From: Calothrix sp. FI2-JRJ7
GTDB lineage: Bacteria; Cyanobacteriota; Cyanobacteriia; Cyanobacteriales; Nostocaceae
Assembly (NCBI GenBank): GCA_019359675.1
Contig: JAHHGX010000085.1
Location: 62,001-126,000 of the forward strand
DNA length: 64,000 bases
Direction: 5' to 3'
The first letter of the stretch is position 1. Every line of letters starts with the position of its first letter. A model generated the notes under the pieces. It was given only the letters and a program-made list of their open reading frames with translations, did no database searches and was not told the DNA's origin. Made by a program: the position numbers and the translations under genes. This document shows, piece after piece, positions 45,351 through 53,796 of this stretch.

Positions 45351-46634
45351 CTACTCAGCTACCGAACAATAACGATAATCTTCTTCTTCATAATCATCTT
45401 TCTTTTGCTCATTCGTCATGACACTAACGTTGAAATTACCTCTGGATTGCTGTAAAGATAATAAAGCAACTTTGTCATCAGAAAGATAATTTTCACTAAT
45501 ATTCAAAATATCAAGCTGTCTTACTCCTGGACTTGTAAGTAAAATATCGGCGCCTTTATCAGTAAGTGTTCCCATTGATAAGTCTAAAATTTTAATCGAG
45601 TCTATCAAGGGTGAATTAATTACAGTTGTTGCAATATCATTAGAGTATGTGCTGTTTCGCAAACCTAAGTATACTAAGTTTGGAAATACTAATTCAGTTA
45701 GTATTGACCCTAAATCACAAGTTGAGGAATTTCCACCATACTCTGCTGAACCTAACCATAATTCTAAATGTGTTAGGTTTGGGAAATTACAAGTGCATAT
45801 TTGAGCGATTGTATCAGCATTTAATCCACCTGTTTCAATTATTAATGCTTCTAAGTTATCGTGCTGCACTGAACTAAATTCTAAACCAGTGCCTCCGCGA
45901 ACTTGTAATATCTCTAAATTGGGGTATGCTTGTAAAATTGGACTAATATTGCTTTGTAAAATCCAAGAGATTTCTGATTCTTGATAGTGGATATCGCCGA
46001 TAAATAACGCTTTAAGATTTATAAGTTTATAGGAGGCAGCAACTAACGCTTCGATAATAGCACTAGAACTATAATCGGTCACTTCTCCACTCCAGGCGCC
46101 TATAATTAAAGCTTCAAGTTCACCAGAAGACGGATGTTGTAACAATTCTTCTAACTTATCTACTGCACTTTCTTCTTCGTCGTATTCACACCGCAATGCA
46201 TACGCTGTATCAATTGGGTCTGTAATACCGACTTCGGGAACAAAATTTACTACTTGTCGATTTGCAAATATTGATACGTTGTCTCCCCTATATCCTGGGT
46301 AACGTCGTAAACGCTCTTCGAGATTCCAAGGTTTATAGTTTTGTAACGCTTGCTTAACTTTTTCTTCGTCTCTTATCCTTAATAACGAATAAGCTGTGCG
46401 TTGAAGTTGCTTTGATTCAGCTTGTAATGCTTGAATTACAAGGTCTAAACCAGGTTCACCATAATTGATTGCTTCCGAAAGCGCAGAAATGCGAACTTTG
46501 ATATCTGGACTTAATAGACGAATTTTGGCGCCTTCAATTCCTCCTAATACAATACCATCAATAGGAGGAGGCGCCGTTTTTGTACTAAGTACTGCATCAA
46601 AGTCCCTAGGTTGGTTTGATTTGCTCATTTTCAA
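45351..46634 (-). CDS. HEAT/leucine-rich repeat protein (intact paralogue)
   Basis: The 427-residue protein begins KSNQPRDFDAVLSTKTAPPPIDGIVLGGIEGAKIRL, a conserved N-terminal block found in several cyanobacterial repeat proteins, followed by HEAT-like helices (VRISALSEAINYGEPGLDLVIQALQAES). From about residue 175 it has LRRs (LINLKALFIGD, YPNLEILQVRGG, FPNLTHLELWLG, FPNLVYLGLRNS, VRQLDILNISENYLS), similar to the STM4015 family. It is probably a protein-binding scaffold; its partner is unknown. A degenerate copy follows downstream, indicating tandem duplication. Confidence 0.8.
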   Translation of the reverse strand: MKMSKSNQPRDFDAVLSTKTAPPPIDGIVLGGIEGAKIRLLSPDIKVRISALSEAINYGEPGLDLVIQALQAESKQLQRTAYSLLRIRDEEKVKQALQNYKPWNLEERLRRYPGYRGDNVSIFANRQVVNFVPEVGITDPIDTAYALRCEYDEEESAVDKLEELLQHPSSGELEALIIGAWSGEVTDYSSSAIIEALVAASYKLINLKALFIGDIHYQESEISWILQSNISPILQAYPNLEILQVRGGTGLEFSSVQHDNLEALIIETGGLNADTIAQICTCNFPNLTHLELWLGSAEYGGNSSTCDLGSILTELVFPNLVYLGLRNSTYSNDIATTVINSPLIDSIKILDLSMGTLTDKGADILLTSPGVRQLDILNISENYLSDDKVALLSLQQSRGNFNVSVMTNEQKKDDYEEEDYRYCSVAE

Positions 46635-46680
46635 ATCAAGGAGTTAAGTATATTGTTGTAATTAGTTTGGCACACTTATT

Positions 46681-47001
46681 TTACCTATAAACACTTACCA
46701 GGTGCCTGTGTCGAAGAATTGCTCCAAAATTAGCTAATACACAAATAGTTGCCAAACTTAATAAAATGTACGTAGGCGCCATCACTACTCCAATCATAAA
46801 CCAAGCAAGTACATGTAGTATCATCAGTGAAGCAAAGACACTGGCAATTGCGGCAGATTGCCAAATTTGAACAGATGGACGATGTAGCAGTGTTAAAATT
46901 ATTGTCGATGAGGTAGCGAGCAAATTAGCTGGAATTAGAAAGGCACAAATGCCTATACAGTAAGTGCTTGAGAATTGAATTAAAGCGTTAAGGTCAAACA
47001 T
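46681..47001 (-). CDS. Small membrane protein of unknown function
   Basis: Starting at the ATG giving MFDLNALIQFSSTYC, the 106-residue product has three hydrophobic spans (about 15-40, 50-70 and 75-95). A longer frame begins further upstream but would pass through an AGAAACCGGGTTTCT repeat (ETRFLGFLE), so it is rejected. No family is recognised. It ends 47 bases before the HEAT/LRR gene on the same strand. Confidence 0.6.
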   Translation of the reverse strand: MFDLNALIQFSSTYCIGICAFLIPANLLATSSTIILTLLHRPSVQIWQSAAIASVFASLMILHVLAWFMIGVVMAPTYILLSLATICVLANFGAILRHRHLVSVYR

Positions 47002-47040
47002 TATTTTTACGGATTGGTTTTCATCAAATTCTAGAAACCC

Positions 47041-47115
47041 TAGAAACCGGGTTTCTTTATTTAAACATTGTAACAAAACGATAATTTTGCCTAGAAACCG
47101 GGTTTCTTTATGTAG
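47041..47115. repeat. Composite repeat: two AGAAACCGGGTTTCT boxes with conserved interior
   Basis: TAGAAACCGGGTTTCTTTA occurs at both ends with about 35 bases between them (CATTGTAACAAAACGATAATTTTGC). The interior resembles those of 47527-47594 and 54609-54678 in sequence and orientation. Confidence 0.8.
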
Positions 47116-47317
47116 GAAAAACAGGCATTTCTTGGTAACAATGACTACAGCGCCAGTAAACTCCTCTCAAGCTGATATGGCGAAGCAAAGTGTAAGAGCA
47201 GCTAGGACAGGTGGAATTACTGAGCATAAGTTGCTTGGTATGTATGGCAGCATCTTTCTGGCTAATTCTAGTTGCAGAACTAGATAGCTCTTGAAGAGAT
47301 TTATTTAATAATTGCAT
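47108..47317 (-). CDS. Small zinc-ribbon protein
   Basis: The 69-residue protein carries a four-cysteine zinc ribbon: CPSCSYTLLRHISLRGVYWRCSHCYQEMP at about residues 37-65 (Cys-x2-Cys, 16 residues, Cys-x2-Cys). The N-terminal half (MQLLNKSLQELSSSATRIS) is helical. Its 3' end enters the flanking repeat. The function is unknown; small proteins of this kind are frequent in cyanobacteria. Confidence 0.65.
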   Translation of the reverse strand: MQLLNKSLQELSSSATRISQKDAAIHTKQLMLSNSTCPSCSYTLLRHISLRGVYWRCSHCYQEMPVFPT

Positions 47318-47526
47318 ATTTACCTCATTTTTGTTAAAAATGGCTCAATCACTCTAAATACCAACAATCTTGCGATTCAGCCTACGGAGATTTTATTTTT
47401 GAAATTTTAAAATTTTTGATTTTAGCTTCTATAAACTTCTCTAAGCGTTGAGCTACATTTTTTTGCTGGAAATAACTCTCTTTGTTTTAATTATAGCACA
47501 AAATCTATTATTATGATTTTACCCAA

Positions 47527-47594
47527 AGAAACCCGGTTTCTTGGTTGAGATATTGTAATCAAAATGACGATTTTGCGTAGAAACCGGGTTTCTA
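47527..47594. repeat. Composite AGAAACCGGGTTTCT repeat, second copy
   Basis: GAAACCCGGTTTCTTGG and TAGAAACCGGGTTTCTA flank GATATTGTAATCAAAATGACGATTTTGC. It lies in the 328-base spacer between two divergent genes; the rest of 47318-47526 is AT-rich with no gene. Confidence 0.8.
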
Positions 47595-47645
47595 AGATTT
47601 AAACGACGTAAAATTAAAAGTTGTTCGCCGCACCTGGCAATATTT

Positions 47646-48698
47646 ATGAGTACATCAACAACTGTAAAAGACTTTGACCTTAAATTTACTGCAACGCTGT
47701 CAGATTATATAACGTCTGTGACTTGGGCGCCTGTTGGTTCTACGCTTGCTGTTGTTTCTGCTGCGGGAGAAGTTGCTTTATGGCAGAATCATGAATTGGA
47801 AATTTTGCAAGTTGCTACGGGTAAGTCTGTTGACTGTGTAAAATTTTCTTATGATGGTAAGTTTTTAGCTGCTGGGGGGCAAGATGGACGAGTGACTATT
47901 TGGCAAGGAAGTGAAATCGTTACGACGTTGGAAAATGCTCCTGCTTGGGTAGATAAGCTTGTTTGGAACCCAACCAGCAACCAGCTAGCTTTTTGCTTGA
48001 ACCGTTATATCCAAATTTGGGATGCTTCTAAAAACGAAGTTGTCGCTACACTCAACTTTGAAGATTCTTCCCCGTTAGGTATGGGGTGGTCTAGCAATGG
48101 TAAAAATTTGGCTGCTGGTGGCAATAAAGGTGTTAAAGTTTGGAACTGTGAAAACTGGAACGAAGAACCTTATGTATGGGAAATGCCTACAGTTAGTGTT
48201 GCACTCGCATGGTCAAAGGATGGAAAATTTTTGGCTTCGGGCAATATGGACCGTTCTGTGGGTGTAATGGAATGGGGTAATTCTGAGCCTTGGTTAATGC
48301 GCGGTTTCCCTGGTAAGATTCGACAAGTTGCTTGGTCTGATGTTAATACACCAATAGGCGCCCCATTACTTGCAACATCGAGTATCGAAGGTATGGTAGT
48401 GTGGGAAAAACTCGAAGACGAATCTCAAGGATGGGAAGCACGAGTTCTAACTAACCACGTTGACGTTATTCAGGGTATTCAGTTTGCACCAAATAGTTTT
48501 CTACTAGCTTCTGCTGCTAGTGATGGATGGTTATGTTTATGGAAGGGAGCAAAACAAGTTTCCCAAGTTCTTACAACCGAAGCAGGTTTTTCTTGTTTAG
48601 CTTGGCATCCGGAAGGTAAACTCCTCGCAGCAGGAGCTGATAATGGTAAAGTTATAATTTGGGCAAAATCCTCGCGTGGTCAAGGTTTTGGCAACTAA
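47646..48698 (+). CDS. WD40 repeat protein
   Basis: The 350-residue protein is a seven-bladed WD40 propeller with no other domain. Blades are visible as TSVTWAPVGSTLAVVSAAGEVALWQ, DCVKFSYDGKFLAAGGQDGRVTIWQ, DKLVWNPTSNQLAFCLNRYIQIWD, GMGWSSNGKNLAAGGNKGVKVWN, ALAWSKDGKFLASGNMDRSVGVMEW, QGIQFAPNSFLLASAASDGWLCLWK and SCLAWHPEGKLLAAGADNGKVIIWA. It is likely a scaffold. The two genes downstream on the same strand encode a small Cys-rich secreted protein and a ZnuA-like lipoprotein. Confidence 0.88.
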   Translation: MSTSTTVKDFDLKFTATLSDYITSVTWAPVGSTLAVVSAAGEVALWQNHELEILQVATGKSVDCVKFSYDGKFLAAGGQDGRVTIWQGSEIVTTLENAPAWVDKLVWNPTSNQLAFCLNRYIQIWDASKNEVVATLNFEDSSPLGMGWSSNGKNLAAGGNKGVKVWNCENWNEEPYVWEMPTVSVALAWSKDGKFLASGNMDRSVGVMEWGNSEPWLMRGFPGKIRQVAWSDVNTPIGAPLLATSSIEGMVVWEKLEDESQGWEARVLTNHVDVIQGIQFAPNSFLLASAASDGWLCLWKGAKQVSQVLTTEAGFSCLAWHPEGKLLAAGADNGKVIIWAKSSRGQGFGN

Positions 48699-48805
48699 GG
48701 AACCAAACTGTATACAAAAAAGTCTTTACACGTAGCTTGCGATTAATGACTAATTGCTGCGAATTCGTTATGCTTTATCACAAATGCCTTATTTAGGTCT
48801 ACACC

Positions 48806-49072
48806 ATGAAGTTGACTAAATTGATTTTATTTACTTTTCCGGTATTGCTAGCTTCGCTGCTTCTCATTAGTCCAGCAACAGCAGAAGTTATTCAACCTGC
48901 TCAATACCAACGTGTTGAACTAGTATCCAGTCACCCGACTTTTGCAACGGTTACTCCAAAATTCTCACAAAAATCCAATCCTATTAATGATGCGATGGGT
49001 TGTAGCTGTTCAGCTTGTGTTAAAGCTAAACTTCAACTCGAAGGCAAATTATCACTTTCTAGTTTATTATAA
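48806..49072 (+). CDS. Small secreted Cys-rich protein
   Basis: The 88-residue precursor has a signal peptide ending SPATA-EV (about residue 26). The mature part holds three clustered cysteines in MGCSCSACVKAKLQLEG, suggesting metal or disulfide chemistry. No family is recognised. It is followed by a strong terminator hairpin, so it is probably a short transcript of its own or with the WD40 gene. Confidence 0.65.
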   Translation: MKLTKLILFTFPVLLASLLLISPATAEVIQPAQYQRVELVSSHPTFATVTPKFSQKSNPINDAMGCSCSACVKAKLQLEGKLSLSSLL

Positions 49073-49095
49073 GAATAACTTATAAATGTATGGTA

Positions 49096-49128
49096 AAAAA
49101 CCTGGTTTCTTGAAGAAACCAGGTTTTT
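49096..49128 (+). terminator. Perfect 15-bp hairpin terminator
   Basis: AAAAACCTGGTTTCT pairs with AGAAACCAGGTTTTT across TGA, and the 3' arm ends in a T-run. It is a member of the AGAAACC(G/A)GGTTTCT family serving as a terminator. Confidence 0.8.
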
Positions 49129-49187
49129 AATTGCTACAATACCTCGTAAATATCATTAAACTGTAGTTTAAAAAAGTTTAAAAAATT

Positions 49188-50201
49188 ATGGGGAAGTTGC
49201 TGATATCGCTTTTAACACTTCATATTTTATTATCAGCTTGTAGCAATCAAAACAATGTTAATAATACAACATCTTTAACTATTAGAACAACGGCGCCGCA
49301 AAATACGCAAAAACCGAATCTTCCTCAAGTTGTCGTAACTACAAGTGTATTGTGTGACCTCACAAAGCAAGTTGCAGGAAACACAGTTGATATAAATTGC
49401 CTTATTCCATCAAATACTAATCCCCGTAACTATCAACCACAACTAAAAGACCGTCAAGCTATTGATAGAGCAAAATTAGTTCTTTACAACGGTTATAATC
49501 TTGAACCGGGTGTATTTAATACAATCAAAGCCAGTAAAAACCCGGCGCCAAAAATCGCAGTTGCCCAAGTAGCAGTTCCTAAACCTCGTTTGAGTATTCA
49601 GCAAGGCGACAAAAAACAAATTAATCCATATTTATGGCATAATACAAAAAATACTACTGCAATGGTAGATGTTATCAGTAATAACCTCAAAAAAGTGGTG
49701 CCGCAAAATGCTAAGTTGTATACGGCAAATAGTAATAAACTCAAAAATCAAATAGCTGCATTAGATAAATGGATTAAATCGCGAATTGCTAGTATTCCAT
49801 CTTATCAACGCACGCTAATTACCAATAATGTACAAATGGGCTACTATACAACAGCTTATGGTCTCACATATCAAACAGCGTTTTTGACCACCAACCCTTC
49901 CGAGAACCCAAATTCTCCACAATTAAAGCCTTTAATCACTAATATTAGAAAGACCCGTGTACCATCTATTTTTATAAGTAATGCCACAAATCCTCAAGTA
50001 GTTCAAAGCGTAGCTAAACAAGCAAATGTCAGAGTATCCGAACGGTCGCTTTTGACGAATAATTTAGGCGCCAAGGGAAGTGAAAGCGATAATTATCAAA
50101 AAATGATGATTGCAAACACACGTACTATTGTGGAAGGATTAGGAGGAACGTATTTGATATTTAGACCTGCTACAGCAAAAGGGGGGAACTCTAATTCGTA
50201 A
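49188..50201 (+). CDS. ZnuA-like metal-binding lipoprotein with altered ligands
   Basis: The 337-residue protein starts with a lipoprotein signal (LLISLLTLHILLSACSN) and has the cluster A-I substrate-binding fold of zinc/manganese ABC transporters: VVTTSVLCDLTKQVAGNTVDINCLIP, NPYLWHNTKNTTAMVDVIS, LKPLITNIRKTRVPSIFI, MMIANTRTIVEGL. Of the usual ligands only the WH histidine is retained; the PHxYEP site is PRNYQP, the SHDAF histidine is NNVQM, and the last acidic ligand is replaced by Asn (LLTNNLG). No transporter permease or ATPase gene is adjacent, so metal transport is doubtful. Confidence 0.8.
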   Translation: MGKLLISLLTLHILLSACSNQNNVNNTTSLTIRTTAPQNTQKPNLPQVVVTTSVLCDLTKQVAGNTVDINCLIPSNTNPRNYQPQLKDRQAIDRAKLVLYNGYNLEPGVFNTIKASKNPAPKIAVAQVAVPKPRLSIQQGDKKQINPYLWHNTKNTTAMVDVISNNLKKVVPQNAKLYTANSNKLKNQIAALDKWIKSRIASIPSYQRTLITNNVQMGYYTTAYGLTYQTAFLTTNPSENPNSPQLKPLITNIRKTRVPSIFISNATNPQVVQSVAKQANVRVSERSLLTNNLGAKGSESDNYQKMMIANTRTIVEGLGGTYLIFRPATAKGGNSNS

Positions 50202-50205
50202 ATAA

Positions 50206-50264
50206 GGTGCGTGACGCTAGAAGACTTGCGCTTCGTTTAATAATTTTTGGTAGCGTCACGCACC
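50206..50264. repeat. GGTGCGTGACGCTA inverted repeat
   Basis: GGTGCGTGACGCTA (50206-50219) pairs perfectly with TAGCGTCACGCACC (50251-50264). It lies between convergent genes and may terminate both. Same family as 20101-20159. Confidence 0.8.
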
Positions 50265-50882
50265 CTACTTTTTCTGTTGCCAATACAAATAATTGTATAT
50301 GTTGACGGCACGGCTGACTATTTCTTTGTTTGGGTGTGTGAAAAGTTCTTTGAGATGAGGCATTGCAGCAGGTATACTCGATAATGGTGTAGCACAATCA
50401 CGACAATGTAATATAGTTTCTGGAGTTAGCTGTAATGTTTCTAATATACGATTTTGGTAATAGGAGTTTGAGCATTCTGTAGCTAACCCTCCTAAGCCGA
50501 TATCTGCTGCATTGTAAGCAGGTTCCCAGGTTACAAGCATAAATGGTTGGTTGACAACGCTAGCTTTAACTTGCTTTTTTGATGATTGTTTGAGCCATAG
50601 TTTACCTCGGCGCCGCATAAAGTCAGGAATATTTTGAGAAAATGGGCGTGAGGGAAGCATTAAACGCTTTTCACCTTCTGTTATGTCATGAACGTTTGGC
50701 TCAAACCCAATAACAGTGGAAACTAAATTTTGCCCCGTCTGTGAAGGTAGACAAATATGGTCGCGCAGCTTAATAACTCCAGAACGAAGAATACCTATTA
50801 GTAAAGTCCAGTGACGGTAACTGTCTCCTCCAAAGTCGCGATGTACTTCACGGGTAGCAATAATTTCAAAAGCAAAGGGCAT
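50265..50882 (-). CDS. Hypothetical protein with a possible EF-Tu domain-2-like barrel
   Basis: I do not recognise this 205-residue protein as a known family. The segment SGVIKLRDHICLPSQTGQNLVSTVIGFEPN (about 33-62) has the pattern of the beta-barrel domain 2 of translational GTPases, preceded by FEIIATREVHRDFGG. The C-terminal part is helical with a Cys pair (HCRDC) and HEAT-like end (MPHLKELFTHPNKEIVSRAVNIYNYLYW). It has no GTPase motifs. Confidence 0.55.
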   Translation of the reverse strand: MPFAFEIIATREVHRDFGGDSYRHWTLLIGILRSGVIKLRDHICLPSQTGQNLVSTVIGFEPNVHDITEGEKRLMLPSRPFSQNIPDFMRRRGKLWLKQSSKKQVKASVVNQPFMLVTWEPAYNAADIGLGGLATECSNSYYQNRILETLQLTPETILHCRDCATPLSSIPAAMPHLKELFTHPNKEIVSRAVNIYNYLYWQQKK

Positions 50883-50964
50883 ATTGTATATAGCAAGCCA
50901 AGCTTTAACTTAGTTTAATGTTTAACCTCTAAATATACATACAAATTCCCAGTTTCTCCACCGT

Positions 50965-51399
50965 TTACTCTTCTTGCGGTTCTCGCTGTGGTTGCCTTTG
51001 AATTACTACTGGTTCTGAGGCTGGTAAAATTATTTCATCGATTAAACTCAGTAATACGTATATATTAGAAATTAAACCAACTTGTATAGTCCATGTATTC
51101 TTTTTGGTATAAATGTATAGTAAGCCTTGGTGGAGTTTAATATTTTTAATATCTGTCCAAGGTAATATTTTTCTTTCAAATAAGAATTTTTCTTGATTCA
51201 GTGTTATGCAACCGAAATTAATTAGTTTGCCTCTATGAAACGCATCATGTACAATCGGATATTTACAATCAAAATTTGAGACTGTAAATAGGCGCCAATT
51301 CGTTTTATATCTTTTACTCTGGCTATATATATAGTTCCCAAAAAGTTGCTGAAACATCTCTGCCCTCTGTGAACTAAGCGTGCCTGGTAAGTAGGGCAT
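50965..51399 (-). CDS. Hypothetical protein, 144 residues
   Basis: No family is recognised with confidence. The protein has no membrane span; beta-rich stretches (WRLFTVSNFDCKYPIV, FLFERKILPWTDIKNIKLHQGLLYIYTKKNTWTIQVG) suggest a PH-like fold, and the C terminus is Pro/Gln/Glu-rich (VIQRQPQREPQEE). It lies 14 bases downstream of the CSP41-like gene's stop, on the same strand, so they may share a transcript. Confidence 0.55.
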   Translation of the reverse strand: MPYLPGTLSSQRAEMFQQLFGNYIYSQSKRYKTNWRLFTVSNFDCKYPIVHDAFHRGKLINFGCITLNQEKFLFERKILPWTDIKNIKLHQGLLYIYTKKNTWTIQVGLISNIYVLLSLIDEIILPASEPVVIQRQPQREPQEE

Positions 51400-51413
51400 A
51401 GCCCCACCTACTC

Positions 51414-52346
51414 CTAACTTTTAATAATTTCGTCGTCGCAAGAAAAGTCAATTTCTTTTTTGTCTCTTCCGGATGGGATAAAATCCTGAACGTAAGCGTC
51501 TTTCAATCCTGATACTAAATCGTATTCAGGTTGCCACCCTAACTCGGTTCTGGCTTTGCTAACTGAGGCAAAGAAGTGTTGAACTCGCATTGGGAATGCT
51601 TTACGTTTGCCGAAATCGAATTTTTTGGGGTCGTAGTGGACTATTTGAATATCGTCTAATGATTTTCCTGCAGCAACTGCACACGCACGTGCTAGACCAT
51701 CAAATGTAACAAAACGGTCTCCTGAAACGTTATAAGTTTGTCTAATTGCGCTTGAGTTACCCAATACTGAACACATAGCTTTTGCTAAATCTTTGACGTG
51801 TCCTAACTGCGTGATGTGCATCCCGTTACCTGGAATAGGGATGGGACGATTCCTGACTATTCGGTCAAAAAACCACGCTTCTAGGTCGTTGTAGTTTTGT
51901 GGACCGTAAATATAAGTTGGACGAATTAATGTATACGGAACGTTTTGTTTCATTAAGTAGTCTTCTGTATCAAATTTGCCTTTGTGGCGACTTTTTGGGT
52001 CAATGGCATCGCCTTCTCTGTGGGGCATTTGGTCAGATTTTAAATACACACCAGCGGAACTCATATATATAAAATGTTGCACACTATCTTGAAAAATTTC
52101 CGCTAATGGTTGAGTATCAGTAAGTTCTCTACCGTTATTGTCGAAGATGGCATCAAATTTTTCGCCTTTTAGTTTTTGCTGTAATTGCTCTGGGTTAGTA
52201 CGGTCACCTGTTATTACTTGTACCCCGGACACAGGTGCAGGACGATTACCGCGATTAAACAAAACAACTTCATGTCCTTGTTCTACTAACTGTTGCGTGA
52301 GGTAAATACCAATGAAGCGGGTGCCACCCATAATTAAGATTCGCAT
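51414..52346 (-). CDS. NAD-dependent epimerase/dehydratase, CSP41-like
   Basis: The 310-residue protein starts MRILIMGGTRFIGIYLTQQLVEQGHEVVLFNRGN, a Rossmann nucleotide site. The body (VQHFIYMSSAGVYLKSDQMPH, LIRPTYIYGPQNYNDLEAWFFDRI, NVSGDRFVTFDGLARACA) matches the atypical short-chain dehydrogenase group that includes chloroplast stem-loop-binding protein 41. The usual YxxxK catalytic pair is not evident (DTEDYLMKQ follows instead), consistent with that group being RNA-binding rather than catalytic. The upstream long frame extension is rejected. Confidence 0.83.
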   Translation of the reverse strand: MRILIMGGTRFIGIYLTQQLVEQGHEVVLFNRGNRPAPVSGVQVITGDRTNPEQLQQKLKGEKFDAIFDNNGRELTDTQPLAEIFQDSVQHFIYMSSAGVYLKSDQMPHREGDAIDPKSRHKGKFDTEDYLMKQNVPYTLIRPTYIYGPQNYNDLEAWFFDRIVRNRPIPIPGNGMHITQLGHVKDLAKAMCSVLGNSSAIRQTYNVSGDRFVTFDGLARACAVAAGKSLDDIQIVHYDPKKFDFGKRKAFPMRVQHFFASVSKARTELGWQPEYDLVSGLKDAYVQDFIPSGRDKKEIDFSCDDEIIKS

Positions 52347-52551
52347 AAATACCCTTTGTATGTTTATGTATTTGGCTTGAGGTCGGAGCGTGTTCCCAAC
52401 AACTAATCCCAACAACGAGGTTATCAGGTTGTGGTATACCTCTGGAACTAGTAAAAGCAGAATCACGTCTTTGGCATTGGGTAAACCTTTGACTCTAGTC
52501 AAGTCACGCACATTATTCTTTTACACCATCGTTAATTTTTCCATCAAGAAT

Positions 52552-53706
52552 GTGTCATCAAAATATGCTCTAGTACATGAATGGCTTACACCGAAAGCCA
52601 CTGGGGGGTCAGAACTCGTTGTTCGCGAAATTCTGAATTCCTTTGATGCGGACTTATACGCTCTAATTGATTTTGAATCTCGTAACCCCAATAGTTATTT
52701 ATATAAACGTCAAGTCGGCGCCACTTTTCTCCAACATTTTCCTGGTTCCGAGAAAGGCGTACAAAAATACTTGCCTCTAATGCCATTAGCGATTGAGCAA
52801 TTGGACTTGCGCTCCTATGACGTAATACTCTCTTCATCACACGCGGTTGCGAAAGGTATATTAACGACTCCAAACCAGTTGCATATTTGCTACTGCCATA
52901 GTCCAATGCGTTACGCTTGGGACTTAACTTTCGATTACTTAAATGCAAGTAATGTTGGAAAGGGTGCCGCTGGGTGGATATCTCGTTATATACTGCACCG
53001 TCTACGTCAGTGGGATGTGTTAAGTGCAAATAGAGTGGATTACTTTATCGCCAACTCTCATCATACACGCGCACGCATTTGGCGGTGCTATCGCCGTGAA
53101 GCCGAAGTTATCTATCCACCCGTCAATGTTGATGATTTTCCGTTTTCAGCCCAAAAAGAAGACTTTTACGTTATTGTGTCCCGTTTAGTAAGCTATAAAC
53201 AAGTATCTTTAATTGTCAAAGCTTTCAATGAGCTTCAAAAACCTTTGGTTATTATCGGCACAGGGCCAGAAATGAACAAAATACGACAGATATCAAAACC
53301 AAATATAAATATACTGGGATGGCAACCAGATGATGTAGTAAAAAAATATATGTCCACTGCTAAAGCTTTCGTGTATGCAGCATGTGAAGATTTTGGCATT
53401 GCTCTGGTTGAAGCTCAGGCTTGCGGCACCCCGGTTATCGCTTTTGGTGCTGGAGGCGCCTTAGAAACTGTGCGCGATATACGCTCCTCACCTCTCACTG
53501 GTACTGGCGTACTTTTTAAAACTCAAACCATTGCGGCAATAATTGAAGCAGTAAGGGAATTTGAAACATGTATCGGTAAATTCGATTCAGAGTATACAAA
53601 GGAACATGCTGCTCAATTTGGCGCACAAGTATTTGCGCGTCGCTATGTTGAGTTTGTAAATGGGTGCGAAGAAAAAAGTAAGGAAACCTGGTCTATGAAG
53701 TCTTGA
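52552..53706 (+). CDS. Glycosyltransferase family 4 (exopolysaccharide type)
   Basis: The 384-residue GT-B enzyme starts at GTG (VSSKYALVHEWLTPKATGGSELVV). Key features are SSHAVAKGIL, HICYCHSPMRYAWDL, the donor-site YVIVSRLVSYKQVSLIVKAFNEL and the acidic motif EDFGIALVEAQACGTPVIAFGAGGALETV, typical of GT4. It resembles mannosyl/rhamnosyl transferases of cell-surface polysaccharide pathways; the sugar is not decided. A sugar-1-phosphate transferase and GDP-fucose genes follow on the same strand. Confidence 0.88.
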   Translation: MSSKYALVHEWLTPKATGGSELVVREILNSFDADLYALIDFESRNPNSYLYKRQVGATFLQHFPGSEKGVQKYLPLMPLAIEQLDLRSYDVILSSSHAVAKGILTTPNQLHICYCHSPMRYAWDLTFDYLNASNVGKGAAGWISRYILHRLRQWDVLSANRVDYFIANSHHTRARIWRCYRREAEVIYPPVNVDDFPFSAQKEDFYVIVSRLVSYKQVSLIVKAFNELQKPLVIIGTGPEMNKIRQISKPNINILGWQPDDVVKKYMSTAKAFVYAACEDFGIALVEAQACGTPVIAFGAGGALETVRDIRSSPLTGTGVLFKTQTIAAIIEAVREFETCIGKFDSEYTKEHAAQFGAQVFARRYVEFVNGCEEKSKETWSMKS

Positions 53707-53796
53707 TTGGTATGCTTTTGGTAATAAGTCCTTTCGGAGGCGCCAACCAAAAAGCTTTAAGATTGGGACTATGTGTGGTGTGGATAATAAAGGAGT

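Noticed and set aside
52390-52551. 54-residue N-terminal extension of the glycosyltransferase
   Set aside because: It overlaps the divergent epimerase promoter region and the GTG at 52552 starts directly at the conserved YALVHEWL segment.
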